Shown piece after piece: positions 52,994-62,296 of a stretch of 64,000 nt of DNA (position 1 is its first letter; each line of letters starts with the position of its first letter). Source of the stretch: Rhizobium sp. LC145 (GTDB taxonomy: Bacteria; Pseudomonadota; Alphaproteobacteria; Rhizobiales; Rhizobiaceae); assembly GCF_001005825.1 (NCBI RefSeq), contig NZ_LBHV01000012.1:62001-126000 (forward strand). Reading direction: 5' to 3'. Under the pieces are notes generated by a model that was given only the letters and a program-made list of their open reading frames with translations, was not told the origin of the DNA and ran no database searches. Both the position numbers and the translations under genes were made by a program.

Positions 52994-53171
52994 GCTAGAA
53001 ATTTCCCGGGGGTCAAAGTGCCCGAATGATTAAACGTAACCTGCCTATGAGACAGGACCGACAAAGGAGTAATGTCGAAGGCGAAGATTTGCAAGTTGTC
53101 CGCAGGTTTCAGTTCTCGTCGAACTGTGTTGAGCACGCTGCCGAAGTACGGGAAATCTACGGCGCCGCAAG

Positions 53172-54350
53172 CTACCGATAAGGGTCCGCTGCGTCTCGCA
53201 ACCCATCTCCTAGGAAGTTGAATGCCAAAATGACAACGATAACCGGCACGACCGGAATGAGCAGCCATGGATAAAGCACCAGTACGTTCACCGTGCGCGC
53301 TTCGGCCAACAGCACTCCCCAACTGGTAATCGGGGGCCGCAATCCCAGCCCAAGGAAGCTGAGCGTCGTCTCGCCCAGGATCATCCCGGGAATAGTCAAG
53401 GTTGCGCTGGCGATCAGGTGTGACATGAAGCCAGGAATCAAATGGCGACCAATGATCCGCCAATGCCCTGCGCCCATAAGCTGTGCCGCCAAAACATAAT
53501 CCTCCTCCCGCAATGCGAGAAGTTTTGAGCGTACCGCGCGCGCAAGACCGGTCCAGTCGAGCATCGCGAGAATAAAGGTGATCGCCAGGTAGATGGCGAT
53601 CGGGTTCCAGTCGGCGGGCATGATCGCGGCAAGCGCCAGCCAGAGAGGAATGCTCGGGATGGATTGCAGCACCTCAATGATACGCTGGACGATCAAGTCG
53701 ACGACCCCTCCGTAATACCCGGCCAGGCCCCCGATAACGATGCCGAGCACGAAGCTGGTGATAATGCCGAAGAGGCCGATGGTGAGCGAGATTCGCGCAC
53801 CATATGCGATGCGGGAAAATACATCGCGTCCGAGACGATCCGTGCCGAACAGGAATAGATTTCCATCCTTCGCGGGACAGATCAGATGCACGTCGCCTTC
53901 GACGAGACCGAACCATCTATAATCGTCACCACGGCAGAAGAAACGAAGGGGCTGGATGTCATTCTTATTGGGCGTGTAGGCCCTTCGTAGCGTCTTCATG
54001 TCGAGGGTCATCTGATGACCATAGACAAAGGGACCTACAAACCGCCAATTCTCGTCGAACAATCTCACTCGCTGGGGCGGAGCATAGATATTGTCCATGT
54101 TCCTGGTGTGAAGATTGTACGGCGCGAGAAACTCTACGAAGATAATTGACACATAGGCTACGAGCAGGATGATCGCCGACAACAATGCAAGTCGGTGGCG
54201 CCGAAATTTCCAGAACATGAGTTCCAGCTGCGATGACCGTCCGAAAGCCTTTTTCTTGTTCTTGACCGCGTCGTCGGCATATGGATCAAAAGGAGCGCTG
54301 GACACATAGTGCGGAAGCGGTTCACCATCTCTCGGAAGTGATGTCGTCAT
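53172..54350 (-). CDS. Oligopeptide-type ABC transporter permease (DppC/YejE-like)
   Basis: 392 residues, longer than ordinary DppC owing to an approximately 90-residue periplasmic loop after the first helix (from LAPYNLHTRNMDN to GTDRLGRDVFSR), the layout of YejE. The permease core includes RIAYGARISLTIGLFGIITS and the EAA-type loop LREEDYVLAAQLMGAGHWRI. Last gene of a four-gene transporter operon; its start overlaps the partner permease stop (ATGA). Confidence 0.93.
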   Translation of the reverse strand: MTTSLPRDGEPLPHYVSSAPFDPYADDAVKNKKKAFGRSSQLELMFWKFRRHRLALLSAIILLVAYVSIIFVEFLAPYNLHTRNMDNIYAPPQRVRLFDENWRFVGPFVYGHQMTLDMKTLRRAYTPNKNDIQPLRFFCRGDDYRWFGLVEGDVHLICPAKDGNLFLFGTDRLGRDVFSRIAYGARISLTIGLFGIITSFVLGIVIGGLAGYYGGVVDLIVQRIIEVLQSIPSIPLWLALAAIMPADWNPIAIYLAITFILAMLDWTGLARAVRSKLLALREEDYVLAAQLMGAGHWRIIGRHLIPGFMSHLIASATLTIPGMILGETTLSFLGLGLRPPITSWGVLLAEARTVNVLVLYPWLLIPVVPVIVVILAFNFLGDGLRDAADPYR

Positions 54351-55348
54351 TTCATTCGTCCACCTTGAAGACGGATCCTCGGGTCGAAAAGTGCAAGCGC
54401 GATATCGGAAACCAGGACGCCGATTACGGTGAGAAACGCAAGAAACATCAGAAACGAGCCTGCTAAATACATATCCTGGCTTTGCAAGGCCTTAATCAGC
54501 AGCGGCCCGGTCGTTTCCAGCGACAGCACGACTGCGGTGATCTCCGCGCCGGATATGATCGTTGGCAATATCGAGCCAATGTCCGAGATAAAAAAGTTAA
54601 GAGACATGCGCAGCGGGTACTTCACGAGTACACGAAACGGGTGAAGCCCCCTCGCGCGGGCGGTCACGACATACTGCTTGCGCAGTTCATCGAGCAAATT
54701 CGCCCGAAGCCGCCGGACCATGCCCGCTGTTCCCGCGGTACCGATGATAATGACGGGAATCCAGAGATGTTCCAGGATTGATGAAGCCTTCGCCCAACTC
54801 ATAGGCTGGCCCAGATATTCCGGATCCATCAGATGTCCAATGGAGGTGCCAAACCAAACATTGGCGAAATACATCAGGATCAGCGCGAGCACGAAGTTGG
54901 GGACGGCAAGACCGAGCAGTCCCAACAGGGTCAATCCGTAGTCGCCCCAGCTATATTGATGGGTGGCCGAGTAGATCCCAATCGGGAATGCTATCAACCA
55001 GGTAAGCGCTACGGTAACTGTTGAGACGACAATGGTCAGCCAAAGTCGGTCACCGACGACATCGCTCACCGGCATCCTGTATTCGAAGGAATAGCCGAAA
55101 TCACCCACAAGCATGCCGCTCACCCACCTCAGGTAGCGGATGGGGGCAGGCTTATCGAAACCGTAGCGTGCGCGTAACTCTTCTATTTCCTGCATCTCGG
55201 CATTTTCGCCGATGGCCCGCATTTCTGCGACATAGCTTTCGAAATAATCGCCCGGGGGCAATTCGATGATGGAAAAGACGAGGATAGAAATCAAAATCAG
55301 GGTGGGGATCATTATGGCGATCCGCCATAGAATATAGCGGATCATCAA
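54347..55348 (-). CDS. Oligopeptide-type ABC transporter permease (DppB/YejB-like)
   Basis: 333 residues; the N-terminal helix IRYILWRIAIMIPTLILISI is the family start. The EAA loop is LRKQYVVTARARGLHPFRVL. Both ends overlap neighbours (ATGA), so stoichiometric translation is likely. Partner of the YejE-like permease. Confidence 0.94.
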   Translation of the reverse strand: MMIRYILWRIAIMIPTLILISILVFSIIELPPGDYFESYVAEMRAIGENAEMQEIEELRARYGFDKPAPIRYLRWVSGMLVGDFGYSFEYRMPVSDVVGDRLWLTIVVSTVTVALTWLIAFPIGIYSATHQYSWGDYGLTLLGLLGLAVPNFVLALILMYFANVWFGTSIGHLMDPEYLGQPMSWAKASSILEHLWIPVIIIGTAGTAGMVRRLRANLLDELRKQYVVTARARGLHPFRVLVKYPLRMSLNFFISDIGSILPTIISGAEITAVVLSLETTGPLLIKALQSQDMYLAGSFLMFLAFLTVIGVLVSDIALALFDPRIRLQGGRMK

Positions 55349-57210
55349 TTACCCTCCTCCAACCAGAACGTATCGGGAAGATAGACACCGAGATAGGACG
55401 TGGGATCGAAACCGAAAAGTCCATCGACGGGTATATTGCGTAGACGTGAACTGGAGACGATCGGAACCAAGGCGGCATTGACGATGCCGATCGTGAACAC
55501 CTGGTCGGTATAGACCTCCAACATTCGGTGCCAAATCGCCTCTTGTTCGGCGATAGTGGCAGCTCGGCGCCACGCTTTGAAAAGCCGAAGCAGATCGATG
55601 GCCTCTTTCATATCCGGGGCGTGACCATCACTTCCGCCAGAAAGATGGTGCAATCCCCAGACGGGCCATTGATACTGGTCGTCCGAGGTCGGCGCCAGTT
55701 CGCGCGGCGACATTTCGGCGGTGGGAATGCCATTGTCCAGGCCCTGGAAGACCGACATGATCGTATCACCGCCCATGATCCGCTTGCGGAAGATCTCGCG
55801 TTGAGAGATGCGCGTGAACAGCTTGATGCCGATTTGCGCCCAGTGATCCGTCACCAGCTCCAGCACATCGGACTCAAACGTATTCTCGCCGGCAGATTCC
55901 ACAATGATTGTCGCCGGCCTACCGTCCGGCAGCAGGCGTATGCCGCCTGGCTTTTCCCTTTTCAGACCTGCTTCATCCAGAAGCCGGTTTGCTTCCTCCG
56001 GGGCGTGGGATGCCCAGGCGCGGGCATAGCTTGCCTTGAAAAGCGGACTTTCTGCTAGAATCGAATTGGAACTTTCCCGCGCCAGGCCATAGAATACGGC
56101 CTTGTTTATCTCCGTCCGGTCGATCCCAAGCGACAGCGCGCGCCTGACCCTTACATCCCACAGCAGCCTTCTCCAGACGGTATCGCTGCAATTGAGGTTG
56201 GGAAACAAGGCAATCCGCGAACCCTGGCTCCTCCTCCATAGATTGACCTTGATCGGTAACCGGTCCTCAGCACTTTTCAGGAATGTGTAATCGGAAAAAT
56301 CGATACCGGAAATCTGAAGGTCGCTTTCTCCGGCTCCGGTCTTCGCAGCGATGATGTCACTCGAGCTGCTGTTGAGTAAAATCTTGTCGATATACGGGAG
56401 TTGAACGGCCCTTTCATCGACGCGGTGGAAATGTGGATTGCGCTTGAAAACAAACTGGGAGGCCGGGGGCGCCGTCGTATTGACCCATGGGTCGAGCGTG
56501 GGAAGCTCCGGATTTTCGGGCCTTGAGGTACGCGACATTTTGAGTTGCAGATCCGTCCAATCCTCCACCCGGTATTTTTTGCACAGCGTAGCGAGGGTGT
56601 CTGCATCCTGATAGCGGCTGTGGAATTGCTTCAGATAAGCTGCAGGCATCGCCAGCTTAAGCGGCACGGGTGACGCAATGCGCGCAAGCAGGTCGGGATT
56701 GGACGCGTGCCAGCTGTATCGTACCGTCCATTTGTCTAAAATCTCGAATTGGGGCTCCCGATCGTCCACACGGAGTTCGATCGGAATGCCGCCTCGATGA
56801 AGTTCGCGGTTCTGGTAGATATCTTCCCAGCAATAGCGAAAATCTTCGGTAGTGAACTCACTGCCGTCGGACCAGCGATGGCCCTTCCGAATGCGAAAGG
56901 TGAAGATGCGGTCTTCGAAGGTATCGAAGCTTTCAAGAATATCGGGTTGCAGATTGAGATCTGTATCGTAACCGATGAGGCGGGCATACCCGATGATTGG
57001 CATAAACCGAATGTCTCGCTGCCCGCCGATCAGCATTCGTATAGTACCGCCACGTCGTCCCGGCATGCGCCCCATGCCAGAAAGAGAGATGACCCTCGGC
57101 TGCTCCGGAGGTCCAAAAGCAACTTTGCTTTTGTGATCCGCCGCCCAACCGAGCCGCACCGGCGCGGCCATTGAGGCCAAAAGTGCCAGCAAACTGCGCC
57201 GCCCGATCAT
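55345..57210 (-). CDS. ABC transporter binding protein, family 5
   Basis: 621 residues. Signal peptide with twin arginines (MIGRRSLLALLASMAAPVRL, cut after GWA). Family 5 receptor segments: RKGHRWSDGSEFTTEDFRYC, RRALSLGIDRTEINKAVFYG and the late GLFGFDPTSYLGVYLPDTF. Family 5 proteins bind peptides, but rhizobial members such as AgpA import alpha-galactosides, so an oligosaccharide is possible here. The Arg-Arg pair might direct Tat export. Confidence 0.92.
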   Translation of the reverse strand: MIGRRSLLALLASMAAPVRLGWAADHKSKVAFGPPEQPRVISLSGMGRMPGRRGGTIRMLIGGQRDIRFMPIIGYARLIGYDTDLNLQPDILESFDTFEDRIFTFRIRKGHRWSDGSEFTTEDFRYCWEDIYQNRELHRGGIPIELRVDDREPQFEILDKWTVRYSWHASNPDLLARIASPVPLKLAMPAAYLKQFHSRYQDADTLATLCKKYRVEDWTDLQLKMSRTSRPENPELPTLDPWVNTTAPPASQFVFKRNPHFHRVDERAVQLPYIDKILLNSSSSDIIAAKTGAGESDLQISGIDFSDYTFLKSAEDRLPIKVNLWRRSQGSRIALFPNLNCSDTVWRRLLWDVRVRRALSLGIDRTEINKAVFYGLARESSNSILAESPLFKASYARAWASHAPEEANRLLDEAGLKREKPGGIRLLPDGRPATIIVESAGENTFESDVLELVTDHWAQIGIKLFTRISQREIFRKRIMGGDTIMSVFQGLDNGIPTAEMSPRELAPTSDDQYQWPVWGLHHLSGGSDGHAPDMKEAIDLLRLFKAWRRAATIAEQEAIWHRMLEVYTDQVFTIGIVNAALVPIVSSSRLRNIPVDGLFGFDPTSYLGVYLPDTFWLEEGN

Positions 57211-59096
57211 GGTCTTAATTCCCGCGCATCGACGGTTTCACGAGCCAAAACGAGGTGACCGTTTCCGAGATCGGCATACGCCAAGGCGTTTTGATCGTTC
57301 CCTTGCAAGAACTGCCGGCCCCAGTCGCCGGTCTCTCCCGTAGCCCTTGCGAGACTTGTAAAGTCCAATGGCCGGTCCAGATCGGGCACGGGGATGGCCG
57401 CGATCAGCTTGCGGGTATAGGGATGGACGGGATTCTTCAGGATTATCTCGCATGGACCGATTTCCACAATCCGGGCCGCATGCATAACCGCCACCCGATC
57501 CGCCATGTAATTCACCACTGCAAGATTATGGGAGACGAACAGGTAGGTGAGGTCCAGGTCGTTCTTGAGGTCCTTCATGAGGTTGAGTATCTGTGCTTGC
57601 ACCGACACATCGAGCGCCGAGACCGGTTCGTCGCAAATCAAAAGCTCAGGTCCGAGGGCCAGGGCACGGGCAATGCCGATGCGCTGGCGCTGACCGCCGG
57701 AAAAGCTATGCGGGTAACGGGTAAGTGCGCCATCATCCAGCCCCATCGCCCGGATGAGACGCAGCACGGTATCAAGCCGTTCACGGCGGTTGCCGCGATC
57801 ATGGATATCGAGGCCTTCGCCAACAATATTGCGAACGGTCATGCGTGGCGAAAGGGAAGATACCGGGTCCTGGAAGACCATTTGGATCTTCTGGCGCACG
57901 ATGTCCAATTCGCTGCCGCTGGCGTTCAGCACGTCTATCTGCTTGGAATGATCATGGAAGATGACCGATCCGCTGTCGGACGATACACCCCGCATCAGGA
58001 TCTTGCTGAGTGTGGTTTTGCCGCTACCGCTTTCTCCCACGAGTCCAAGACTTTCGCCACGGCGTATGTCAAAGCTGACGTCACTGACCGCGCGGATTTT
58101 GTCCTTGCCACTATCGCCAAGGAACCCGGACTTTCTGGTCGTGAAGGTCTTGCTGACATTGCGTACGGACAGGATGACATCTGTCTCCCCCCGACTACCT
58201 GACGGGCCTCGTCCTAAAAGCTTGGAGCTGTCAACGGTGATCTCACGCAAGGGCTTCAGTCTATCCCCAGGTCGCATGTCGAAATGAGGAACGGCAGCCA
58301 TCAATCCTCGAGGATAAGGATGTATGGTGCGGCGAAATATATCGTCGACTGTTCCAGACTCCATGATCGTCCCACGATAGGCCACGACCACCTCATCTGC
58401 GAGGTTGGTCACGATACCGAGGTCGTGGGTAATCAGGAGCATCGCCATGTGAAAGCGCTCCTGAAGTTCACGTAGCAATTTCAGGATCTGTGCCTGGATT
58501 GTCACATCAAGTGCTGTGGTCGGCTCATCGGCAATTAGGAGTGCAGGCCGACAGATCAATGCGCTGGCAATCATGGCTCGTTGCCGCATCCCGCCCGAAA
58601 GTTCAAACGGATACATTCGGCGCACCTTGGCCGGGTCCTTGAACCCAACCAGCGACAGCATTTCGTCTATGCGTTCAATCTGCTCGCTGGCTGGGGAGGC
58701 ATCGTGGATGCGCAGTGCTTCTGCGATTTGGTTGCCGACCGTGTGAAGCGGCGAAAATGATGTCATCGGCTCCTGGAAGATCATACCGATCCGGTTGCCG
58801 CGTATATGTCTGATTTGACGCCCGTCGCGTGGCAGGCTGAGCAGGTCGACAGGGGCCTCTCCCGAGACAGGATCATTGAAGAGAATACGACCGGCAATTG
58901 AGGCGATGGGGCTTTCCAGTCCCACGATCGTACGACCAATGACCGACTTGCCGGATCCGGATTCGCCTACCAGCGCCGTCACTTTGCCTGGGCGAATCCG
59001 CATGCTGAGATTTTTGACCGCATCAATCCGGTCTTTGAAGACCGGGAAACTGACACTTAGATTTTCTATCCTCAACAGGTCAGGCTTGGTCTTCAT
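57207..59096 (-). CDS. Double-domain ABC transporter ATPase (DppDF/YejF-like)
   Basis: 629 residues with two complete nucleotide-binding domains. Domain 1: Walker A VGESGSGKSVIG, signature LSGGMRQRAMIASA, Walker B LLIADEPTTALD. Domain 2: VGESGSGKTTLSK, signature FSGGQRQRIGIARA, Walker B LLICDEPVSALD. The start is ATG 59096 behind GGAG; the frame is open another 57 codons upstream but not family-like. First gene of the F-A-B-E transporter operon. Confidence 0.95.
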   Translation of the reverse strand: MKTKPDLLRIENLSVSFPVFKDRIDAVKNLSMRIRPGKVTALVGESGSGKSVIGRTIVGLESPIASIAGRILFNDPVSGEAPVDLLSLPRDGRQIRHIRGNRIGMIFQEPMTSFSPLHTVGNQIAEALRIHDASPASEQIERIDEMLSLVGFKDPAKVRRMYPFELSGGMRQRAMIASALICRPALLIADEPTTALDVTIQAQILKLLRELQERFHMAMLLITHDLGIVTNLADEVVVAYRGTIMESGTVDDIFRRTIHPYPRGLMAAVPHFDMRPGDRLKPLREITVDSSKLLGRGPSGSRGETDVILSVRNVSKTFTTRKSGFLGDSGKDKIRAVSDVSFDIRRGESLGLVGESGSGKTTLSKILMRGVSSDSGSVIFHDHSKQIDVLNASGSELDIVRQKIQMVFQDPVSSLSPRMTVRNIVGEGLDIHDRGNRRERLDTVLRLIRAMGLDDGALTRYPHSFSGGQRQRIGIARALALGPELLICDEPVSALDVSVQAQILNLMKDLKNDLDLTYLFVSHNLAVVNYMADRVAVMHAARIVEIGPCEIILKNPVHPYTRKLIAAIPVPDLDRPLDFTSLARATGETGDWGRQFLQGNDQNALAYADLGNGHLVLARETVDARELRP

Positions 59097-59325
59097 GCGC
59101 CCAACTCCGGCGATATCTGCCTTACATGCTGTAATGGTTGGTCCGATACGTGCAAACTGATCACCACCTGAAGCACCCTGCTGTCTGAATTTGAGAGAAA
59201 CTCGGCATCCGAAACATGCCATCACGAAAGCAAGAAGGCAGGGGCTTTGATATTGTATAGGAAGCATCGTAGCGCGTAATCAAAGCCAGCGTCCATGCAT
59301 AAAACGAGTTTTTCAGGGGCTCCTT

Positions 59326-60291
59326 ATGAAAACCAGAGAATATTTTAAAGAACAATTGAGACAAGCCGAAGCGCTGATCGCTGCCAAGCGCTTTGATGAT
59401 GCGCGCGCCATTCTCGAGCCTTTGGCCGGTGATGCGGATGCCCTTGTGACACTCGGTAGCGAGACGTCGCTCGGTCTGCCCCGGCGAATACATTCTTCTC
59501 TTCTCAAACTCGCCAAAGCAGAATCCGATCCGATCCGACGGGTTGGGCTCCAATATCACCTCGTCCCCTCCCCTGAGGTCATCACTCGCCATCTGACCTG
59601 CGGACCTGAATTGCAAAATGCTATGGCCCGCGCAGCAATCGAAGCCGTTCCGCGCACTATCCACCAGGTCTGGATCGGGGCAAGGCCGGTTCCGGTCACT
59701 GTCGATGCCTGGCGGCGACATGCCGAGGGGAACGGCTATCGTTACATGCTGTGGCGGGAAGCCGAACTGAAGAGTATCGGAGTTTATGACAATGCAGTCT
59801 TCGTAGACATGCTGGCGGCAGGAGATTATCCAGGAGCAGTGGATGTCGCTCGCTATGTCATTCTCCATGAGCAAGGTGGAATTTACCTGGACTGCGACTG
59901 GTACCCCGTCCATACCGGGGTCAGCTTCCATAACCTTCTGCCGATGATAGGCCTTCACGCGATCGCCGAAGCCATTCCACGCAATACCGCAGCAGGCAGT
60001 ATATTGCTCGCTAATTCATTCATCGCCGCTCCATCAAAGCACCCCGTGTTCCAAATGATGCTTGCCGCCTTGCCTGGTTTGCGCCATCAGTTGCCGAGCG
60101 CTCCAGCATGGTGGGTCACCGGTCCGCTGCTTTTTACAGTTACCGCACGGGCCTCCGCACTGTGTCTTGCACCGGCAGATTTTGTCGCGGCGAATGCGTC
60201 CTCCGATGCGGTTTTGAACGAGGTCAAGGCACTCGCTGCTGCCCTGGAGAAAAACGCATCGGGCCTACTTATAGCTTGGAAGCCTTGGTGA
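59326..60291 (+). CDS. GT32-type sugar transferase with DXD motif
   Basis: 321 residues. Core motifs of glycosyltransferases with a DXD sugar-binding site: VPRTIHQVWIGARPVPVTVD and DVARYVILHEQGGIYLDCDW (DCD binds the metal-nucleotide sugar). The N-terminal 90 residues are helical and may anchor to partners. It probably adds a hexose to the surface glycan. The 3' end overlaps the convergent deacetylase by 27 nt. Confidence 0.85.
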   Translation: MKTREYFKEQLRQAEALIAAKRFDDARAILEPLAGDADALVTLGSETSLGLPRRIHSSLLKLAKAESDPIRRVGLQYHLVPSPEVITRHLTCGPELQNAMARAAIEAVPRTIHQVWIGARPVPVTVDAWRRHAEGNGYRYMLWREAELKSIGVYDNAVFVDMLAAGDYPGAVDVARYVILHEQGGIYLDCDWYPVHTGVSFHNLLPMIGLHAIAEAIPRNTAAGSILLANSFIAAPSKHPVFQMMLAALPGLRHQLPSAPAWWVTGPLLFTVTARASALCLAPADFVAANASSDAVLNEVKALAAALEKNASGLLIAWKPW

Positions 60292-61044
60292 CGGGTGCTT
60301 GGGGGTCGCCCGAAGCACATCCTCGCTTCGCATCCAGCGACAGCCGGGATGATCCGCTGTGTGCTCAAACAAGGTTCCAAGAAAGCTCCAGGCAGCCGCG
60401 TCATGCACCAGATGGTGCGTCAGGATGCCGACAGTCTCGAGCGGATCGCTCGAAATCTCCTCGACGCGGCGCGCGATTTCGACAAACAGCGTATCTGCCG
60501 GCCGGCCCCCACGCGTAACCTTCCAATCTATAATATCGACATGCGTGTTTAACAGCGGAACTGGTGTGAAGCGCTTTTCTTCGCCGAACACGGACAACGC
60601 CTGGAAACCCAAGGAAGGCAGGCTCGGCACAAGGGCAGGATCTATACGGTTCCAGGGAGGGACCAGCATCGCCACGGTGCGGGAGCCGAACATCGACTGA
60701 ACCCGCTTCAGTGCAGCCTCGAGTTCCCCCAAAATCTCCGCCTTTGGCCTATGCAAGCCAAGCTCTTGTTTTTTCTCTCCCGACGGCGCGTGGTTTCGAT
60801 GCCGCCACCCATGCACCGCAACATTGACAAGCGGCGCCTCTTCCAATCGCGCAGCGATCGCGTTCGTTGCGTCAGCGGGAACAACGGCAAGGGTCAGCGG
60901 CACACCGGTGCGCTGCGCCATGTTCAATAGCGTTTCCAACTGAACAGTGGGTTCGATGGCATCGTCGTCGCGAAGCCAGAAAGTGACTTGCCGACCGCTT
61001 TCCGTGGCGCGATCAAGCGTTGCTCTCAATAGATCGAGGCTCAC
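60265..61044 (-). CDS. Polysaccharide deacetylase-family protein
   Basis: 259 residues from a GTG at 61044 that overlaps the stop of the upstream GT4 gene (GTGA). NodB-like motifs: the Asp pair in VTFWLRDDDAIEP, the His motif HGWRHRNH and the substrate-groove MLVPPWNRIDP. Metal-dependent removal of acetyl groups from a sugar polymer or intermediate is expected. Convergent overlap with the GT32 gene is unusual but in a low-conservation C terminus (HPSPRLPSYK). Confidence 0.82.
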   Translation of the reverse strand: MSLDLLRATLDRATESGRQVTFWLRDDDAIEPTVQLETLLNMAQRTGVPLTLAVVPADATNAIAARLEEAPLVNVAVHGWRHRNHAPSGEKKQELGLHRPKAEILGELEAALKRVQSMFGSRTVAMLVPPWNRIDPALVPSLPSLGFQALSVFGEEKRFTPVPLLNTHVDIIDWKVTRGGRPADTLFVEIARRVEEISSDPLETVGILTHHLVHDAAAWSFLGTLFEHTADHPGCRWMRSEDVLRATPKHPSPRLPSYK

Positions 61045-62135
61045 GGGACAACTCCGATGCAACGTGCCAATATCTCGTCCAGGTGACACGCGGCCTGTTC
61101 AATAGACCGTTCAGCCCTCGCGAACCGGCGCGCCTCGGCGGCCATCCGCATACGGATGGTTTCTGAGTCCAGCAATTGCGAGATCGCCGCGGCATAGGCC
61201 ATGGTATCTCCCGGTGCGGTCAAATAGCCGGTGTATTTGTCCCTGACGACTTCGGGAACGCCAGCCACATGTTCTGCAACAACCGGCAAACCCGCTGCTT
61301 GGGCTTCGAGATAGGCAAGTCCGTAAGCCTCCCCATGGCCGGGCCACACATAAATTGACGCGCTCGAGAGAAGCTCCGCAATCTCCCCGGTGGATTTCCG
61401 ACCATGCCAGCGGATCCGATCCGGCGGAAGCTGGCTGAACATAAACTCAACCTCATGACGTGCCGGGCCGTCGCCAATGACATCAAGCGTCCATTCCTTG
61501 TGCAAGAGAAGTCCAAGGCCTTGTGCTAGAGCCCGATAGCTGTTGAGCTTGTCGCCGGAGCGCATCATGGCGACGGTAACGAGACTATTGGGTTTCGGTG
61601 CCGGCGGGCGCAAAAGGAACGGGGCCGGATCGATAAAGGCGGGCAGGCGTTGGAAGCGGGCTCCTGGCACGACAGCGCGCAGTCCCTGTTCGTCACGCGC
61701 GGTAAAACAGATGTTGACCGCCGCCATCGCAACAGCATCGAGTACCGCAGCCTGGCTGGTTTGCCAAAGTTCTTGATTGCGCCGGGCAGAGTAGGACGCC
61801 TCCGCCGTGACATAGACCAGCCCGAACGCGCGGCTCAGCATTGGCCCGAGCAAGTCAGGAGCTTTGTAATAGGGGTGATAGCTAAACCAAAGGTCGGGCG
61901 CGCCACCATTTTGCCATAACTGGGTCAGGCGCTCTATCTCGTCCTGTGCCCGGCTCCGGCGCCTGTCCATTTCAATGGGATCCTGCTCGGGCAGGAAGGC
62001 GCGGAGATCGGATGCTACGCGGACATCGTGACCGAGGAGACCAAGGCACCGAATAATCAGCTGCGCCATCAGGCGATCGCCAGAGGGAACCGGGTGGTTC
62101 GGAGATTTCATCGGAGAATAGAACGCGATTTTCAT
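61041..62135 (-). CDS. GT4-family glycosyltransferase
   Basis: 364 residues. N-terminal KIAFYSPMKSPNHPVPSGDR, C-terminal donor domain with LSSASIYVWPGHGEAYGLAY and LEAQAAGLPVVAEHVAGVPE, that is the E-x7-E motif. Coupled to the deacetylase (GTGA). Transfers a sugar in the same glycan pathway; linkage unknown. The intergenic region to the divergent dehydrogenase is about 160 nt and should hold both promoters. Confidence 0.9.
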   Translation of the reverse strand: MKIAFYSPMKSPNHPVPSGDRLMAQLIIRCLGLLGHDVRVASDLRAFLPEQDPIEMDRRRSRAQDEIERLTQLWQNGGAPDLWFSYHPYYKAPDLLGPMLSRAFGLVYVTAEASYSARRNQELWQTSQAAVLDAVAMAAVNICFTARDEQGLRAVVPGARFQRLPAFIDPAPFLLRPPAPKPNSLVTVAMMRSGDKLNSYRALAQGLGLLLHKEWTLDVIGDGPARHEVEFMFSQLPPDRIRWHGRKSTGEIAELLSSASIYVWPGHGEAYGLAYLEAQAAGLPVVAEHVAGVPEVVRDKYTGYLTAPGDTMAYAAAISQLLDSETIRMRMAAEARRFARAERSIEQAACHLDEILARCIGVVP

Positions 62136-62296
62136 GCTGAGTTAATGACGCTTGCGTGATCACGCTCTTGTATTCGCATAGATAGTACCGAAGTGAAGTC
62201 GGCCGGCGCCCGGCCAATCCGCACCACACTTGACACATCATCTCTTGTCACTCAACTGTCTTCGCCTTTTGATCCTGTTCGTTGGAACCATCCGGA

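Noticed and set aside
57207..59267. 686-codon version of the double ATPase
   Set aside because: The upstream 57 codons include a hydrophobic Cys-rich stretch not found in ABC ATPases, and ATG 59096 has a ribosome site.
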